A program made the position numbers and the translations under genes. From Boesenbergia rotunda (Eukaryota; Streptophyta; Magnoliopsida; Zingiberales; Zingiberaceae), in NCBI GenBank assembly GCA_024364735.1, contig JAGFNQ010006438.1, positions 61,083 to 125,082 on the forward strand: a stretch of 64,000 bases of DNA, read 5' to 3'. Position 1 is the first letter of the stretch; each line of letters starts with the position of its first letter. Under the pieces are notes generated by a model. It did not search any database. It saw only the letters and a program-made list of their open reading frames with translations, and had not been told where the DNA came from. Below, piece after piece: positions 1-10,871 of the stretch.

Positions 1-705
1 GTGGGTGGATGACCAGAATGTGTTGGATGGCCAACCCGCACTTGCTAACCACCCTGGCGAAGAAGGGAATCCCTGAAGCTCACCGACCAGGAATAAGAAG
101 AGAGAAAGCCCACCAAAGTTAAACCCACTCCGGCGAGGCTTCAGAAGGGATCGCCGCCGTCGAACAGAGGAGTCGTTGCTATCCACGCTGCTTCACCTGC
201 GCACGTACGGAGACGGAAAAGAAAGGGAGGCAGTCACCGGAGTTAAACCCACTCCGGCGAAGCCCTATGGTCGCAGCCATCGTCGATTATTGCCACCTTC
301 AATGGTCGCCGTCGCTCTGTGGTTTCGATCAGGAAGTGTCAGAGAAGATGAGGTATTGCCGACCGGCGCCGGCGGCTAGGAAGGAGGTGCGGCGCCGTGG
401 GGTGGAGTGGCTGCGAGCACAAGAGAGACTTCTGTTTGCGTGGATGAGAAGAGGAGAAGAGGAAAATAGGGTTCAATCCCAGCCGTCCGTTTGATTGAGA
501 GCTAATCTTGGCTATTTGATTTAAGTGATGATCTTGGCCATTGGATTTAATGAGTTGGGATTTAATCTTGGCCGCTTGATTCATGTGATGAATGGAGATC
601 TCGGGCGTTAGATTTGATGAGGAAGATCTAATTTTAGCCTCAGGATATAAGTGACGAAGGAGATGAAGATCTGACCATTGGATTGGTTAAGAGATGATAA
701 ATGAA
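1..705. other. Unassigned sequence, no supported gene
   Basis: The open frames here are short, overlapping and resemble no family I know. The second half repeats phrases of the type 'gatcttggccattggattt', a low-complexity style also seen (on the other strand) in the Gypsy-like LTR at 22846-25452. It may therefore be an old LTR remnant, but no ends or target duplications are visible. Confidence 0.3.
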
Positions 706-708
706 TTA

Positions 709-922
709 GGGGTGCTTGGTAAGCGAATTTAAAAGGTGAGAGTGAGAATGAAATCTATTTCATTTCCATTGATGATGTTTGATATACGGGAATCAAAATC
801 AAAATAAGGATATGATACCCTTGATTTCATAACCCACCCCCCACTAGATTATCATCAAATCCATAAACCCCTCAATCAAACTCATTACCATTCCCATTGC
901 CAAATTTATACCAAGCGCCTCC
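709..922. mobile_element. Tourist-like MITE (214 bp)
   Basis: The ends are imperfect inverted repeats: GGGGTGCTTGGTAAGCG on the left and the reverse complement of a GGAGGCGCTTGGTATA-like sequence on the right. Each end is flanked by TTA (706-708 and 923-925), the target duplication typical of the PIF/Harbinger superfamily. Small size, no coding capacity and terminal inverted repeats fit a non-autonomous Tourist-type MITE. Seen: the repeats and the TTA. Inferred: the superfamily. Confidence 0.7.
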
Positions 923-934
923 TTAGATCTTTTA

Positions 935-1445
935 CACCGTGTTTGAAAACCTTTTAAGTAAGGAATTGGAATTCAATTCCAGTCTGAATTGAATTCCAAT
1001 TCTCATGTTTGAAATGAATTAGTAAATAACATAATTGAATTGAATTCTTATGTTTGGAATTAATCATAATTGAAATCAATTATTATACTTTTACCATTTT
1101 ATCCTTCAAGCAAAATGAAGATCATCAAGAAAAATGAAGAATAAAATTCTTCTTTGTTTAGCTTCAATGTGCAGCAATCCGAAACGGCACTGAGCAGCGA
1201 GCAGAGTTGCAGCAGTCCGAAAAGGTGCTGATTTGTTTTATTAAGAAGGGCGAATTAGTAATTTAAAATTTGAAAGGGAATTCCCTTCCCAAATCAGACC
1301 CAAAGAGGTCTGATTTTTTTTTGGGTGTGTGAAAAGAATTGGAATTGAGTTCATTTCCAATTCCTTCCTAAAAATTGCTACCAAAGGAGAGAATTGAATT
1401 CCAATTCCCAAAGGAATTCCAATTCCTTCCTTTCCAAATAGGGTG
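935..1445. mobile_element. Tourist-like MITE rich in GAATTCCAATTCC (511 bp)
   Basis: It starts CACCGTGTTTGAAAACC and ends with a matching inverted sequence (…AAATAGGGTG), flanked by TTA on both sides (932-934 and 1446-1448). The interior is full of short EcoRI-like GGAATTCCAATTCC palindromes near both ends, so the whole element can fold back. It lies 12 bp from the previous MITE. No transposase is encoded. Confidence 0.65.
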
Positions 1446-2882
1446 TTAAAGCTTAGGGAAGAAAAGGCTTGAAATTGGGCTATGGGCTTAAAGTTTAGGC
1501 TCCTTTTTCTCTTTGATTCCAAATTGAATTGGAAGAACCCCTTGATCTTAATCAACAACCAGATTTATCTCAGATCTGAATGGAGGGTTGGATGGCTTGA
1601 TCTGAGTAAAGGAACAAGATCTCTCCAGATCTAGATCACCAGTCCATATTAATTCAGCTTGATCTCCTTCGTTTGAACTCCAAATCAAGTCAAAATTGCT
1701 CCAACTCGTTCCTAATCATTGACTCTTTATGTTTCTTACAAAACCAAATTCAAAATATAAGAAATAATATCCGAATTATAGGAAATTTGTAATTAAGTCA
1801 AAATATGGATCCTACTCATAAAACATGATATAAACACAATATTAAGCATATGACAAGATATAAAATGATAAGCATAAAAGCCAAAATAATCCATAGAAAT
1901 GCCCCCTATTAACTCCCCCATACTTATTGTTGCCCGTCCCAGGCAAACAAGCAAAGAGAAACAAAAAAAAAACAAATAAGAATTAACTTCCCAAGCAATT
2001 CTTAATCAATCCTAAAAGATAATAAAAAAGAGTTATCCAGAACTATAAATTCTCAAAGATCATAACATTCATGGCTCAATTCTTGCATTAGTGAATAGGC
2101 ATTGTGACTTCAATGAATCTTGAATAGACTAAGCATAATAAACTCACATGATATAGTGGTTGCTCTCACTCTCAAAATAAAATTGGTAGAGTTCACTCAA
2201 AAGCTACTCAAGATGTTATACTACCATAAGCTTGTTTATTTCCTACACTCCATCATTATCAACACAAGAATAAGATGACTATGAAGGGCTCATTAGAATC
2301 ACAAAGAAGTAAAAGAGCACAAGATAAGAAAGATGACATAAAATGTACAACTTTTTACCAAAGGGCACGCCTGAGAAATAGTATTACCAAAAGGCGTACT
2401 GAGGTTTTTTTTCCAAAAGGCGCATCTATTGTAGTGATCTTCCTGTTATACCCCTCCCGCCAAGAATTGCCTTTGTCATACAGAAGTCCGAGACATCCGA
2501 ACCACTTTTAGAGATTATTCAATTTAAAATAATATTTTGTGGTTCAGATGCCCCAACGAGTCGACTTTTTCTCACCCTACATATATATTTCTACCTTGCA
2601 CGACTCGACTCATCACGAAGGTATATATATATATATTTTTACCTTGCCCCAGATAGTGGACTTGTTCTATAAGTGACTTCAAAGAGTCGACATAAAAGAA
2701 TCGTTGAGGAAGATAGGTGTTGAAGGAGAAACTTCAAGCGACAGTTTGTTTGATAGAAGGAAGAAAAAGACAAGTGCAATATATGTATGATTGGCTACTT
2801 AACATTTGTGTATACGGTGAGAAGAAATAGTATAAGGGTTCTTATAGGGTTTATTTCAGCTAGACTCTGTTGTGCTCTGATA

Positions 2883-2892
2883 TGGTATCAGA
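2883..2892 (+). other. Possible Copia primer-binding site remnant
   Basis: TGGTATCAGA matches the first ten bases of the initiator-Met tRNA primer-binding site used by most plant Copia elements (compare the good copy at 17141-17152). No clean CA-ending LTR precedes it and no gag follows, so this is only a candidate for a decayed element. Confidence 0.3.
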
Positions 2893-3040
2893 CCTAGTTT
2901 TATACATGATCAACTCTTTCTACTAATTTTTTGTTTGGAGGACTCTAACAGTGTCATGCATTACATAAATAGGGTTCTCAGAATTTGTTTAAATTTACGA
3001 TAAATTCATGCTTGAATACGACCTAGGGTTGATATCTTAC

Positions 3041-3107
3041 CATATCAGGCCCAAGGAGGGTCTGATATCATGTCATTTGATATCAGGCCCTCCTAGGGCC
3101 CGATATC
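3041..3107. repeat. Two short palindromes of the CATATCAGGCC type
   Basis: 'CATATCAGGCCC…GGGTCTGATATC' is followed by 'GATATCAGGCCC…GGGCCCGATATC'. Both are inverted repeats of the same TATCAGGCC core that links the units of the big array at 5285-8820, but these lie more than 2 kb outside it. Confidence 0.75.
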
Positions 3108-3159
3108 CTTGTTTGTTTTTTAAATTACTGAAACACTTGAATTTTCAGGGATAATAATG

Positions 3160-4215
3160 TGTTGGATCGTAGTAAATCGATAGAGGGGGTGAATATCGAT
3201 CGAAAATTTTTATGACAGATAGAGAAATTATGCAGCGGAAACGAGTAAAACAAAGTCGCTAACACAATTTATTTTACTTGGTTCGGAGTCACGGTCGGCT
3301 CCTACTCTAAGGCCCACGGTCCTTGACCGTTTGCGATGGGCAATTTTATATTCGAAGAACGTTTACAATTTTGAGTACAGATATAGAATTAAAAAGAAGT
3401 CACAACACTTAGGAAATTTAAACCTTTACCGACGACCATAGTGGATGGAATTTCGGAGCTGCGGGTCATCGTCGGCGCTTGAATCGCGAGTGCAGAGCGT
3501 GCCGAAGCGTAGCGCTTGAACGAAAGTGTTGAGAGCGAATTGAGCAAGTTATTCTGAAGCCTTGGGGGTGAACCCCCTTTTATAGTCGTCTCCTGGGCGC
3601 CTGTGTTGAAGGGGGCGCCTACACGTGGCCTCTCCTGCGCGAACTCTAATCCGCAGACTTGGTCAGCGCTTATCCCCTTCATTGAGGCGCCTGTGCTGAC
3701 TGGGGTGCCTGTGCTAACACAGGCACCTAGCTTGTCTTGGTCCAAAGGCTTTCGTGGTAGTTTGCTTCGATGGTCTTAGTTTGACCTTGCATTGGGGCGC
3801 CTGTATCCATACAGGCGCCTAGCCCAGTGAGGCGCCTCCTTCTAATGAGGCGCCTGAGCTGCAAAAACACCGTCCATTCGTTTCCTGTAACCAGAGTTAC
3901 TTTCAAAACACAAGAAGCAAATATATTAGACATTATTTACAGCCTAAGCTGTCTTGGCTCTGACTTTGGGTCTCCCAAATGGAACCCTAGGTCGAACCGA
4001 CGCCTAATGGTCCCTCCAACGGGGAACGCGGCGTCCTCACCTACTCCTCTCGGGAGAATTTACCTTTTTGCCAACCGGCTCCTCCGGTTGGACTTTTGCC
4101 CAGCTTCACTCACCAGGTCTTCGGTGCCCAGTCCTCGACCAGGTCTTCGTGCCCAGCTTCACTCACCAGGTCTTCAGTGCCCAGTCCTTGACCAGGTCTT
4201 AGTGCCCAGCTTCAC
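3160..4215 (-). mobile_element. SIRE-like Copia LTR fragment, minus strand
   Basis: On the plus strand it begins TGTTGGATCG and soon reaches GAGGGGGTGAATATCG. The first ~190 bp are the reverse complement of the LTR 3' end at about 16946-17138, which is followed by a genuine tRNA-Met primer site. The fragment is therefore a Copia LTR in minus orientation with its 3' end at 3160. The distal part carries direct repeats 'cccagcttcactcaccaggt' (about 4100-4215), a common LTR feature in this family. It is cut off at about 4215 by Gypsy sequence, so the LTR 5' end is missing. Confidence 0.75.
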
Positions 4216-4233
4216 TCCCCAGCAGCGGCGCCA
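4216..4233 (-). other. Gypsy primer-binding site (tRNA-Asp type)
   Basis: Read on the minus strand this is TGGCGCCGCTGCTGGGGA, close to the TGGCGCCGTTGCCGGGGA site used by Athila/Tat-type Gypsy elements. It directly follows the CA end of the LTR at 4241, after a short AATTTTT spacer, which fixes the orientation of the next feature. Confidence 0.7.
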
Positions 4234-4240
4234 AAAAATT

Positions 4241-5284
4241 TGATGGAGCCCACAATCAGTGTCACAATGAGCCTCAAATTTGAATTTATAAATTGAAAAC
4301 CCTTAGCTCACAAAACTAAGTGTAGTATAGGGGTCTGAAGTCGTATTTTTCCAAGTACTAGTTAAGAATGCTTAATTCAAGCTTGAATTTATGGTTTTCT
4401 ATTTTGGGTTTTCAAGTGAAATGGGTATTTTTGCAAATATGAATGAAATTACAGTGGGAACAGAATAAACTCAGCTGATTCAGAAACTAATTCGAAATTG
4501 CAAAAACTACACTTATCCCTATTTGAAAAACTAAGCAATTCAATTTCAATATATGAGATTGAAATTCAAGAACTACAATTGAATGTAGGAAATCTGTAGT
4601 TAATTTGCATAATTGTGAAGTCTGAAGCAAAACTTACTAAAGAAACAGGATTGAAACGTAAATGGAGCTGAGACCTCTTCCTGATCGGTCAACAGACCGA
4701 TCAGATACAAACTGAACAACTGAAGGAAATGGAAATAAGTATTCAGAAACTAAATTTGTAGAAAATTAACATCCGATCAGTATCTTCACCAAATTATCCC
4801 TCTTGCCATCACACAAGAGCCCAGCTAGAAACCCTCTAGCTCGAAAATCAGTAAGAATCGCTTCCCGCGATCAGTTAATCATCAGCTTGGTTGCGCAATC
4901 TGAAAACCTCCATCGATCCCTTTCTTCTTGATGAACTGAATATCGGATCTGACTCAGAAACCCTCAAACTTTCGAAGAACCCCTCCGAGTGATCTGATAG
5001 CTCCGGTCGATGAAGACAATGATCAAAAAGGAAGTGATCGGCAGAAGCTTAGCTCTGGGCGAAACCCTCACCTGAGCTTCCAGAGACAAATTTGATTAGC
5101 AACTTCACAGAAAGTCTACCTCGATGATTCGAAATCTTGAAACAGAGCGTAGATCGGATGTTGGTCGCGCGAAGAAACGGAGCAGAAAATAGAGAAATCG
5201 AAGAACAGGGAAGAACACGTGACACCCAGCTCGGTGAGGAGTTTTTGCTTTTACTAATTCCAATTAAAATTGAATGGCTGTTGG
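4241..5284 (-). mobile_element. Gypsy (Athila/Tat-like) LTR, 3' part, minus strand
   Basis: Its 3' end (plus strand TGATGGAGCCC) resembles the end of the complete solo LTR at 22846-25452 (TGATGAACCC), and the next few hundred bases have the same order: 'gggtctgaagtcgtatttttcc', the A-rich middle, then a pyrimidine-rich gene-like stretch. It runs into the palindromic array at about 5285, and I cannot find the LTR 5' end. It contains one copy of a GATCGGTC…GACCGATC palindrome at about 4683-4704, which also recurs in the Copia LTR at 13126-15297. Confidence 0.65.
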
Positions 5285-5304
5285 GCTTGATATTTTTCAT
5301 ATCA

Positions 5305-5650
5305 GGCACACGTTGGGCTTGATATTTTACATATCAGGCCCAACGTAGACCTGATATGAAAGTTGTTTGCCGACCAATTGGGGTTACGGTCGATATCCGA
5401 CCAGCTTCGTCTAGTGACAGATCAATCCACCGATGCTATGTTTGCATTGTTCTTGAAGTTCTCTACATTTTAATTTTGACTCGAGTTTTTTTAAATAAAT
5501 TTTAAAAATTAAAAGATAAACAAAATGAAATAAAATTGTATCATCAAATGATTAAAATGAATTGAAACCTACGTACTTTTTAGATCTAGATTTGAATATT
5601 AATATTTAAATTAATAAAAATATTTTTCATTAAGTTAAAACTAAAAGATC
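5305..5650 (+). repeat. Left outer arm of the foldback array
   Basis: It contains, in order, the CATATCAGGCC palindrome, 'gtgacagatcaatccaccga', 'cttgaagttctctacatttt' and an AT-rich stretch with 'aatattaatatttaaattaa'. The same blocks occur in reverse order and complement at 8480-8815. Divergence between arms is considerable, roughly one base in five by eye. Confidence 0.75.
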
Positions 5651-8479
5651 ATATCAAGGCCACGTTGGGCCAGATATGGAACCATATCAGGCCCAACGTG
5701 GGTCTGATATCCTACATATCAGGCCCAATATTAGATTTATTTTCTCGATTCTTTGTTATTACATTTTAACATTTTGGAGAAGTCCAAATAAACAATAGAT
5801 AACATATTTGAATTTCTTGTAACCTCAGAAATCCACTGGAACACAAATTTGTGAAATCAGAGCTCTCTATGTCAATCAGTGGGTTTCGGTCAAAACCCAC
5901 TAATTAACCTAGTGAGCTCCGATTGCAAAAATTTTAGTTCCTGTAGATTTTTGAGATTACAAGGAGTTCAAATATGTTATCCATTATTTATTTGAACTTC
6001 TCCGAGGTGTTAAAATTTAATAACAATGAATCGAGAAAAAGTTAAATATTGGGGTCGTTGGGCCTGATATAGGATCATATCAGCCCAACGTGTGCCTGAT
6101 ATGGTCCCATACCAGGCCCAACGTGGGCCTGATATGGAATCGATATCAGGCCCAACGACCCTAATGTGTGATTTTTTTTCGATTCTCCGTTATTATATTT
6201 TAACACCTTAGAGAGGTCAAAATAAACAATAAATAACATATTTGTGCTGCTTATAACCTCAGAAATCCACGCAAACTGAAATTTTTACAATTGGAGCTCT
6301 CTATGTCAAATCAGTGGGTTTTTGGTCAAAACCCACTAATTTGACCGAGAGAGCTCTGATTGCAAAAATTTTAGTTCCCGTGAAATTCTAAGGTTAAAAG
6401 GAGTTCAATTATGATATTTATTATTTATTTGGACTTCTCCGAGGTGTTAAAATGTAATAATGAATAACCGAGAAAAAAGTCTAATATTGGGCCCATTGGG
6501 CCTGATATGAAAAAAGTTTAATATTGGGCCCATTGGGCCTGATATGAATTATATCAGGCACACATTGGGCCTGATATGAATTATATCAGGCACACATTGG
6601 ACCTGATATAATATCATATCAGGGTTCATTTCAGGCCCAACGTGGGCCTGGTATGAATATTGGGTCTGATATCATTCATATCAGGCCCAATGGCCTAATA
6701 TTAGATTTTTTTTCTCGATTCTTTGTTATTACATTTTAAGACCTTAGAAAAGTTTAAATAAATAATGGATAACATATTTAAACTCCTTGTTGCCTCAGAA
6801 ATCTACTGGAACACAAATTTGTGAAATCAAAGCTCTCTAGGTTAATCAGTGGGTTTTGGTTAAAACCCACTGATTGACCTAGAGAGCTTTAATTGTAAAA
6901 ATTTTAGCTCCCGTAGATTTCTAAGGTTACAAGGAATTAAAATATGCTATCCATTGATTATTTGGACTTCTCCGAGGTGTTAAAATTTAATAACGAAGAA
7001 TTAAGAAAAGAGTCAAATATTGAGGTCGTTGGGCTCGATATGAATTATATCAGGCCCACGTTGGGCCTGATATAAGACCATATCAGGCCCAATATGGGTC
7101 TGTATGGAATCCATATTAGGCCCAACATGGGCCTGTATGGAATCCATATCTGGCCCAACATGGGCCTAATATGGAATCCATATCTGGCCCAACGTGGGCT
7201 TGATATGGATTCCATATCAGGCCCAACGATCCCAATGTGTGATTTTTTTCTCGATTATATGTTATTACATTTTAACATCTTGGAGATGTCGAAATAAATA
7301 ATAAATAACATATTTGAGCTCCTTATAACCTCAGAAATCCACGAAAACTGAAATTTCCATAATCAAAGCTCTCTAGGTCAAATAAGTTATTTTTGGTCAA
7401 AACCCACTGATTTGACCTAAAGAGCTCCGATTGCAAAAATTTTAGTTCCCATGGATTTTTGAGGTTAAAAGGAGTTTAAATATGCTATCTATTTTTTATT
7501 TGGACTTCTTTGAGGTGTTAAAATATAATAACGAAGAATCGAGAAAAACAATCTAATATTGTGCATGATATGAATCAATGGGGTTTGACCCAATAGGCCC
7601 AATATCTGGCCCAATGGGCTCAATATTAGACTTTTTTCTTGATTCTCCGTTATTACATTTCAACACCTCAGAGAAGTGTAAATAAACAATAGATAATATA
7701 TTTGAACTCTTTTTAACCTTAAAAATCCACGGGAACTGAAAATTTTACAATCAGAGCTCTCTAAGTCAAATTAGTGGGTTTTGACAAAAAACCCTCTTAT
7801 TTGACCTATAGAGCTCCGATTGTAAAAATTTCAGTTTCCGTAGATTTCTGAGTTTATAAGGAGCTTAAATATGTAATTTATTATTTATTTCGACCTCTCC
7901 AAGGTGTTAAAATATAATAATAACGAAAAATCGAGAAAAAAATCACACATTGGGATCATTAGGCCTGATATGGATTCTATATCAGGCCCACGTCGGGCCT
8001 GATATGGTCTTATATCTGGCCCAACGTGGGCCTGATATAATTCATATCAGGCCCAATGACCCCAGTATTTGACTTTTTTCTCGATTATTCGTTATTAAAT
8101 TTTAACATCTCAGAGAAATCCAAATAATCAATGGATATCATATTTAAATTCCTTGTAACCTTAAAAATCTACGGGAGCTAAAATTTTTATAATCGGAGCT
8201 CTCTAGGTCTATCGGTGAGTTTTGACCAAAACTCACTGATTGACCTAGAGAGCTCTGATTTCACAAATTTGAGTTTCAGTAGATTTCTGATGTTACAAGG
8301 AGTTCAAATATGCTATCTATTGTTTATTTAGACTTTTCTAAGATGTTAAAATGTAATAATAAAGAATCGAGAAATGAAATCTAATATTAGGCCCATTGGG
8401 CCTGACATGAATGATATCATGCCTAATATTCATATCAGACCAACGTTGGTCTTGATATGGTTCCATATCAGACTCAACG

Positions 8480-8815
8480 TGAGCCTAATATGATCTTTCA
8501 ATTTTAATTTATTGAAAATATTTTAATTAATTTAAATATTAATATTCAAATCTAATAAAAAAAAGTAAAATAGGTTTCAATTTATTTTAGCTATTTATTG
8601 ATAAGATTTTATTTCATTTTAATTTTCTTTTAATTTTTAAAATTTGTTTTTTAAAAAAAATCTCGAATCAAAATTTAAAAGTAGAGAACTTCAAGAAAAA
8701 TACAAATATAATATCGGTGGCTTGATCTGTCACTGGACAAAGCTGATCGGAAATCTCCCGTAGCCTCAACTAGTCGACGAACAATTTTCATATCAGACCC
8801 ATGTTTGGCCTGATA
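8480..8815 (-). repeat. Right outer arm of the foldback array
   Basis: This is the reverse complement of the left outer arm at 5305-5650: 'ttaatttaaatattaatatt', 'aaaagtagagaacttcaag', 'tcggtggcttgatctgtcac' and a terminal CATATCAGACCC…GGCCTGATATG palindrome. The array ends here, about 450 bp upstream of the IPK2 start codon. Confidence 0.75.
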
Positions 8816-8820
8816 TGATA

Positions 8821-9276
8821 TTTTTCCCATGTAATGCATGTATTCATTTAAAAGAGAGAAGAAAGAGAAGAGGAAAGAGAAAGAAATGCATAAAAAATAG
8901 TGACGAATGAGAACAGAGGAGAAAAAAGAAAAGATAAATTGTGTGCATAAGAAAGAGAGGAAAGAAGAAAAATGATTATATGTAGTTAGATTTGATAGAA
9001 GGGTAAAATGATACGAATATTAAAAAAAATTGTACCTTTTAATTAATATTAAAGTAACGCTATTTAATTCGAAAAGTTATATGCCCTGCGATAAAATGCA
9101 GGAAGCGATTCCATCTCATGTTATTCCTATGCCCTGCCACTTGTTCGACGCGACGCTGCGTTGGGAGTGCCTATCCTTCAAATTCCCAATAGGCTTCAGC
9201 TAGTCGCAGCCAGCTTTCCCATCACGCGTCCGTCGACCGTCGGCGATTCTCTTCCCTGAACTCCGAAGCCAGAGCC
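8821..9276 (+). promoter_or_regulatory. 5' flank of IPK2
   Basis: A purine-rich GAAAGAGA stretch (about 8850-8990) is followed by AT-rich DNA (about 9015-9080) and then GC-rich leader sequence up to the start codon at 9277. The AT-rich block could hold the core promoter (TATTTAATTC at about 9060, TTATATGC at about 9078), but no single TATA box is convincing. The foldback array ends at the upstream edge of this short flank. Confidence 0.35.
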
Positions 9277-10182
9277 ATGGCCAGCCCGATTCTGAAGCAA
9301 CCGGAGCACCAGGTGGCGGGCCACAGAGCCAAGGACGGCATGCTCGGCCCCCTGGTCGACGGCCGTGGCCTCTTCTACAAGCCCCTCCAGGGAGACGGCC
9401 GCGGTGATTCCGAGCTCTCCTTCTACACCGCCTTCTATTCCCACCCCGCCGTCCCTCCCTCCATCCGCTCCTTCTTTCCGGGCTTCCATGGGATGCACTT
9501 CCTCCCATCCTCCGACGGATCCGGCCCTCGCCCCCACCTCGCCCTCGATGACCTCCTCGCCGCCTTCCGCTCACCCTCCATCATCGACCTCAAGATCGGA
9601 GCCTGCACCTGGCCCCCTGACTCCCCTGACGACTACTTCCGTAAGTGCATCGCCAGGGATCGTGAGACCACCAGCCCCGCCCTCGGCTTCCGCGTCTCCG
9701 GCGTCCAGATCCAGGATCCGGGGGTGGGCGCTGATTCCTTCTGGCGCCCGCTTAAATCCCGCGTCAGGGTTTACTCCGTGGAGGACACGCGGCGGGTCCT
9801 GAGGCAGTTTGTCTCCACAAATTCCCCGTCGACGGACGAGAAGCCCGATTGCGCCCTCGTGTCCATCGTCTACGGTGGCGCGGATGGCGTCCTGGCGCAG
9901 CTGCAAGAGATCAAGGCTTGGTTCGAGGAGCAGACGCTCTTCCACTTCTACTCCGCCTCCGTCTTGCTGATCTACGAGAAGGACGCGGCTGTCGGGAGAT
10001 CCTCTGGTGTTAGGGTGAAGCTTGTGGATTTTGCCCATGTGATGGAGGGAAATGGAATCATAGATCACAATTTCCTCGGGGGGTTGTCCTCCTTGATCAA
10101 GTTACTTTTTGAGGTGATAACGGATCCGGAAGGTGATGGCTGGAAATCGGAGAGCAATGCCAGTGTCTTGCCATCAACTTAA
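9277..10182 (+). CDS. IPK2: Inositol polyphosphate multikinase (IPK2/IPMK)
   Basis: This 301-residue intronless gene is the usual length for plant IPK2 (about 280-300). Enzymes of this family phosphorylate Ins(1,4,5)P3 and InsP4 at the 6/3 and 5 positions on the way to InsP5, in nucleus and cytoplasm. Visible motifs: the inositol-phosphate-binding signature PxxxDxKxG as P100, D104, K106, G108; the SSLL-like stretch FYSASVLLIYE at 224-234; the metal/ATP-site motif VKLVDFAHV at about 247-255; and a C-terminal DHNFLGGLSSLIKLL block. The ATG at 9277 is the first in frame and begins MASPILKQPEHQVAGHRAKDG, where the family's N-terminal Q-V-A-G-H segment is expected. The first half is very GC-rich, as in many monocot genes. 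No disruption is seen. Confidence 0.92.
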   Translation: MASPILKQPEHQVAGHRAKDGMLGPLVDGRGLFYKPLQGDGRGDSELSFYTAFYSHPAVPPSIRSFFPGFHGMHFLPSSDGSGPRPHLALDDLLAAFRSPSIIDLKIGACTWPPDSPDDYFRKCIARDRETTSPALGFRVSGVQIQDPGVGADSFWRPLKSRVRVYSVEDTRRVLRQFVSTNSPSTDEKPDCALVSIVYGGADGVLAQLQEIKAWFEEQTLFHFYSASVLLIYEKDAAVGRSSGVRVKLVDFAHVMEGNGIIDHNFLGGLSSLIKLLFEVITDPEGDGWKSESNASVLPST

Positions 10183-10204
10183 ACGTCATTGATCTCCTCC
10201 TAAG

Positions 10205-10210
10205 AATAAA
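10205..10210 (+). terminator. Candidate polyadenylation signal of IPK2
   Basis: AATAAA lies 23 bases after the stop codon, which is very close. A second AATAAA at about 10437 is the better-spaced alternative. Plant polyadenylation signals are loose, so neither is certain. Confidence 0.35.
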
Positions 10211-10579
10211 ATTGGTTTAGTATGAATTCACTTAATTGATCTTTCATCTTCTCTGCTTGTTTTCTGCTCAGCTAATGTGAGTTTGTATTAAAAATTTTGA
10301 ACACTTTCGGAGCTTGTTTCTTCTGGTTTTCCATTGATTAGTGTGATAACATGATAGCTCATTGAGTGTGGCCATCTAACACTAGGAGAGAATGTAGGCG
10401 ACGACTCACCCTGGTATTATAGTTACCGAGTATATGGAATAAACTGCATTCCATTGTATGAGGATAACACCTACATTTAATTTCATTTCCTTCAATTTCA
10501 TTTTTTTTTTTTTTACTTTACTTGGCTATCGTTTGAATCTGGTTTAGTGTTTTTACCATTTGCAGCCTGAAAAGACTTG

Positions 10580-10871
10580 GTATTTATATGTTGCCTAAAT
10601 GAATATGTTGCCGATCATCTGCTAGCATGCTCTTCTGTTTGGTAGTTTGACTACTGATATGTGATGTTTAAGCTTTATGATTTCTCTAATTATTATTTCT
10701 GTTCCTATTAGATCTATATCTTTGTTGGGGTTTTTCCTCCTTTGTGTCTTTAACAGTTGTAAAGTGAAAGAAAAACTCCTTTTCTCTGTAATACTCTGGA
10801 CAGTGTTCTGTAATCACAATAAATCCTATTTTAGGCTGAGGCTTGTTGCTTGCTGTTTTTATGAACTGTAG
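10580..10871 (+). repeat. Left arm of a 292-bp inverted duplication
   Basis: The sequence from GTATTTATATGTTGCC to TTTTTATGAACTGTAG recurs inverted at 11976-12267 with only scattered substitutions (roughly 5% by eye). The open frame inside it also appears in the other arm only because the DNA is duplicated; I do not think it is a gene. Confidence 0.9.

Larger units (their letters stand above)
1449..3159. other. Gene-free decayed repeat sequence
   Basis: There is no coding sequence I can support. Noted are AT dinucleotide runs near 2580-2640, a 'ccaaaaggcg' phrase repeated around 2355-2430, and the phrase 'cttattgttgcccgtcccag' near 1921, a style often seen in plant Gypsy untranslated regions. 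It is probably fused retrotransposon debris. Confidence 0.4.
5285..8820. repeat. Long foldback array of six palindromic units
   Basis: The array holds six near-palindromes of roughly 350 bp, centred near 5888, 6322, 6859, 7393, 7784 and 8224 (spacing about 390-540 bp). At each centre GTGGGTTTTGG meets TCAAAACCCAC inside GGTCAAATCAG…TGATTTGACC. Outward, both arms read AGAGCTC, then CAAAAATTTTAG, then TTTGGACTTCTCCGAGGTGT, then GAGAAAA. Units are joined by clusters of a smaller palindrome, CATATCAGGCCCAACG plus its complement, in variants with CACACGTTGG or CCAATGG. The outermost ~330 bp on each side are inverted copies, so the whole 3.5 kb can fold on itself. No protein is encoded. Confidence 0.85.

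Noticed and set aside
7094..7297. Open frame encoding MGLYGIHI/RPN repeats
   Set aside because: It is a translation of the TATCAGGCC palindromic linkers of the foldback array; the periodicity is of DNA, not protein.
5285..8820. CRISPR-like array of repeats with spacers
   Set aside because: Units are ~350-bp palindromes of variable length with diverged copies in plant nuclear DNA; there are no unique equal-length spacers and no cas genes.
9200..9574. Arginine/glycine-rich minus-strand frames overlapping IPK2
   Set aside because: Shadow frames of GC-rich coding sequence; the plus-strand IPK2 frame carries the kinase motifs.
10677..10871. Small frame repeated almost identically at 11976-12170 on the other strand
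   Set aside because: The apparent protein conservation is explained by the 292-bp DNA inverted duplication; substitutions do not favour synonymous sites and there is no known domain.
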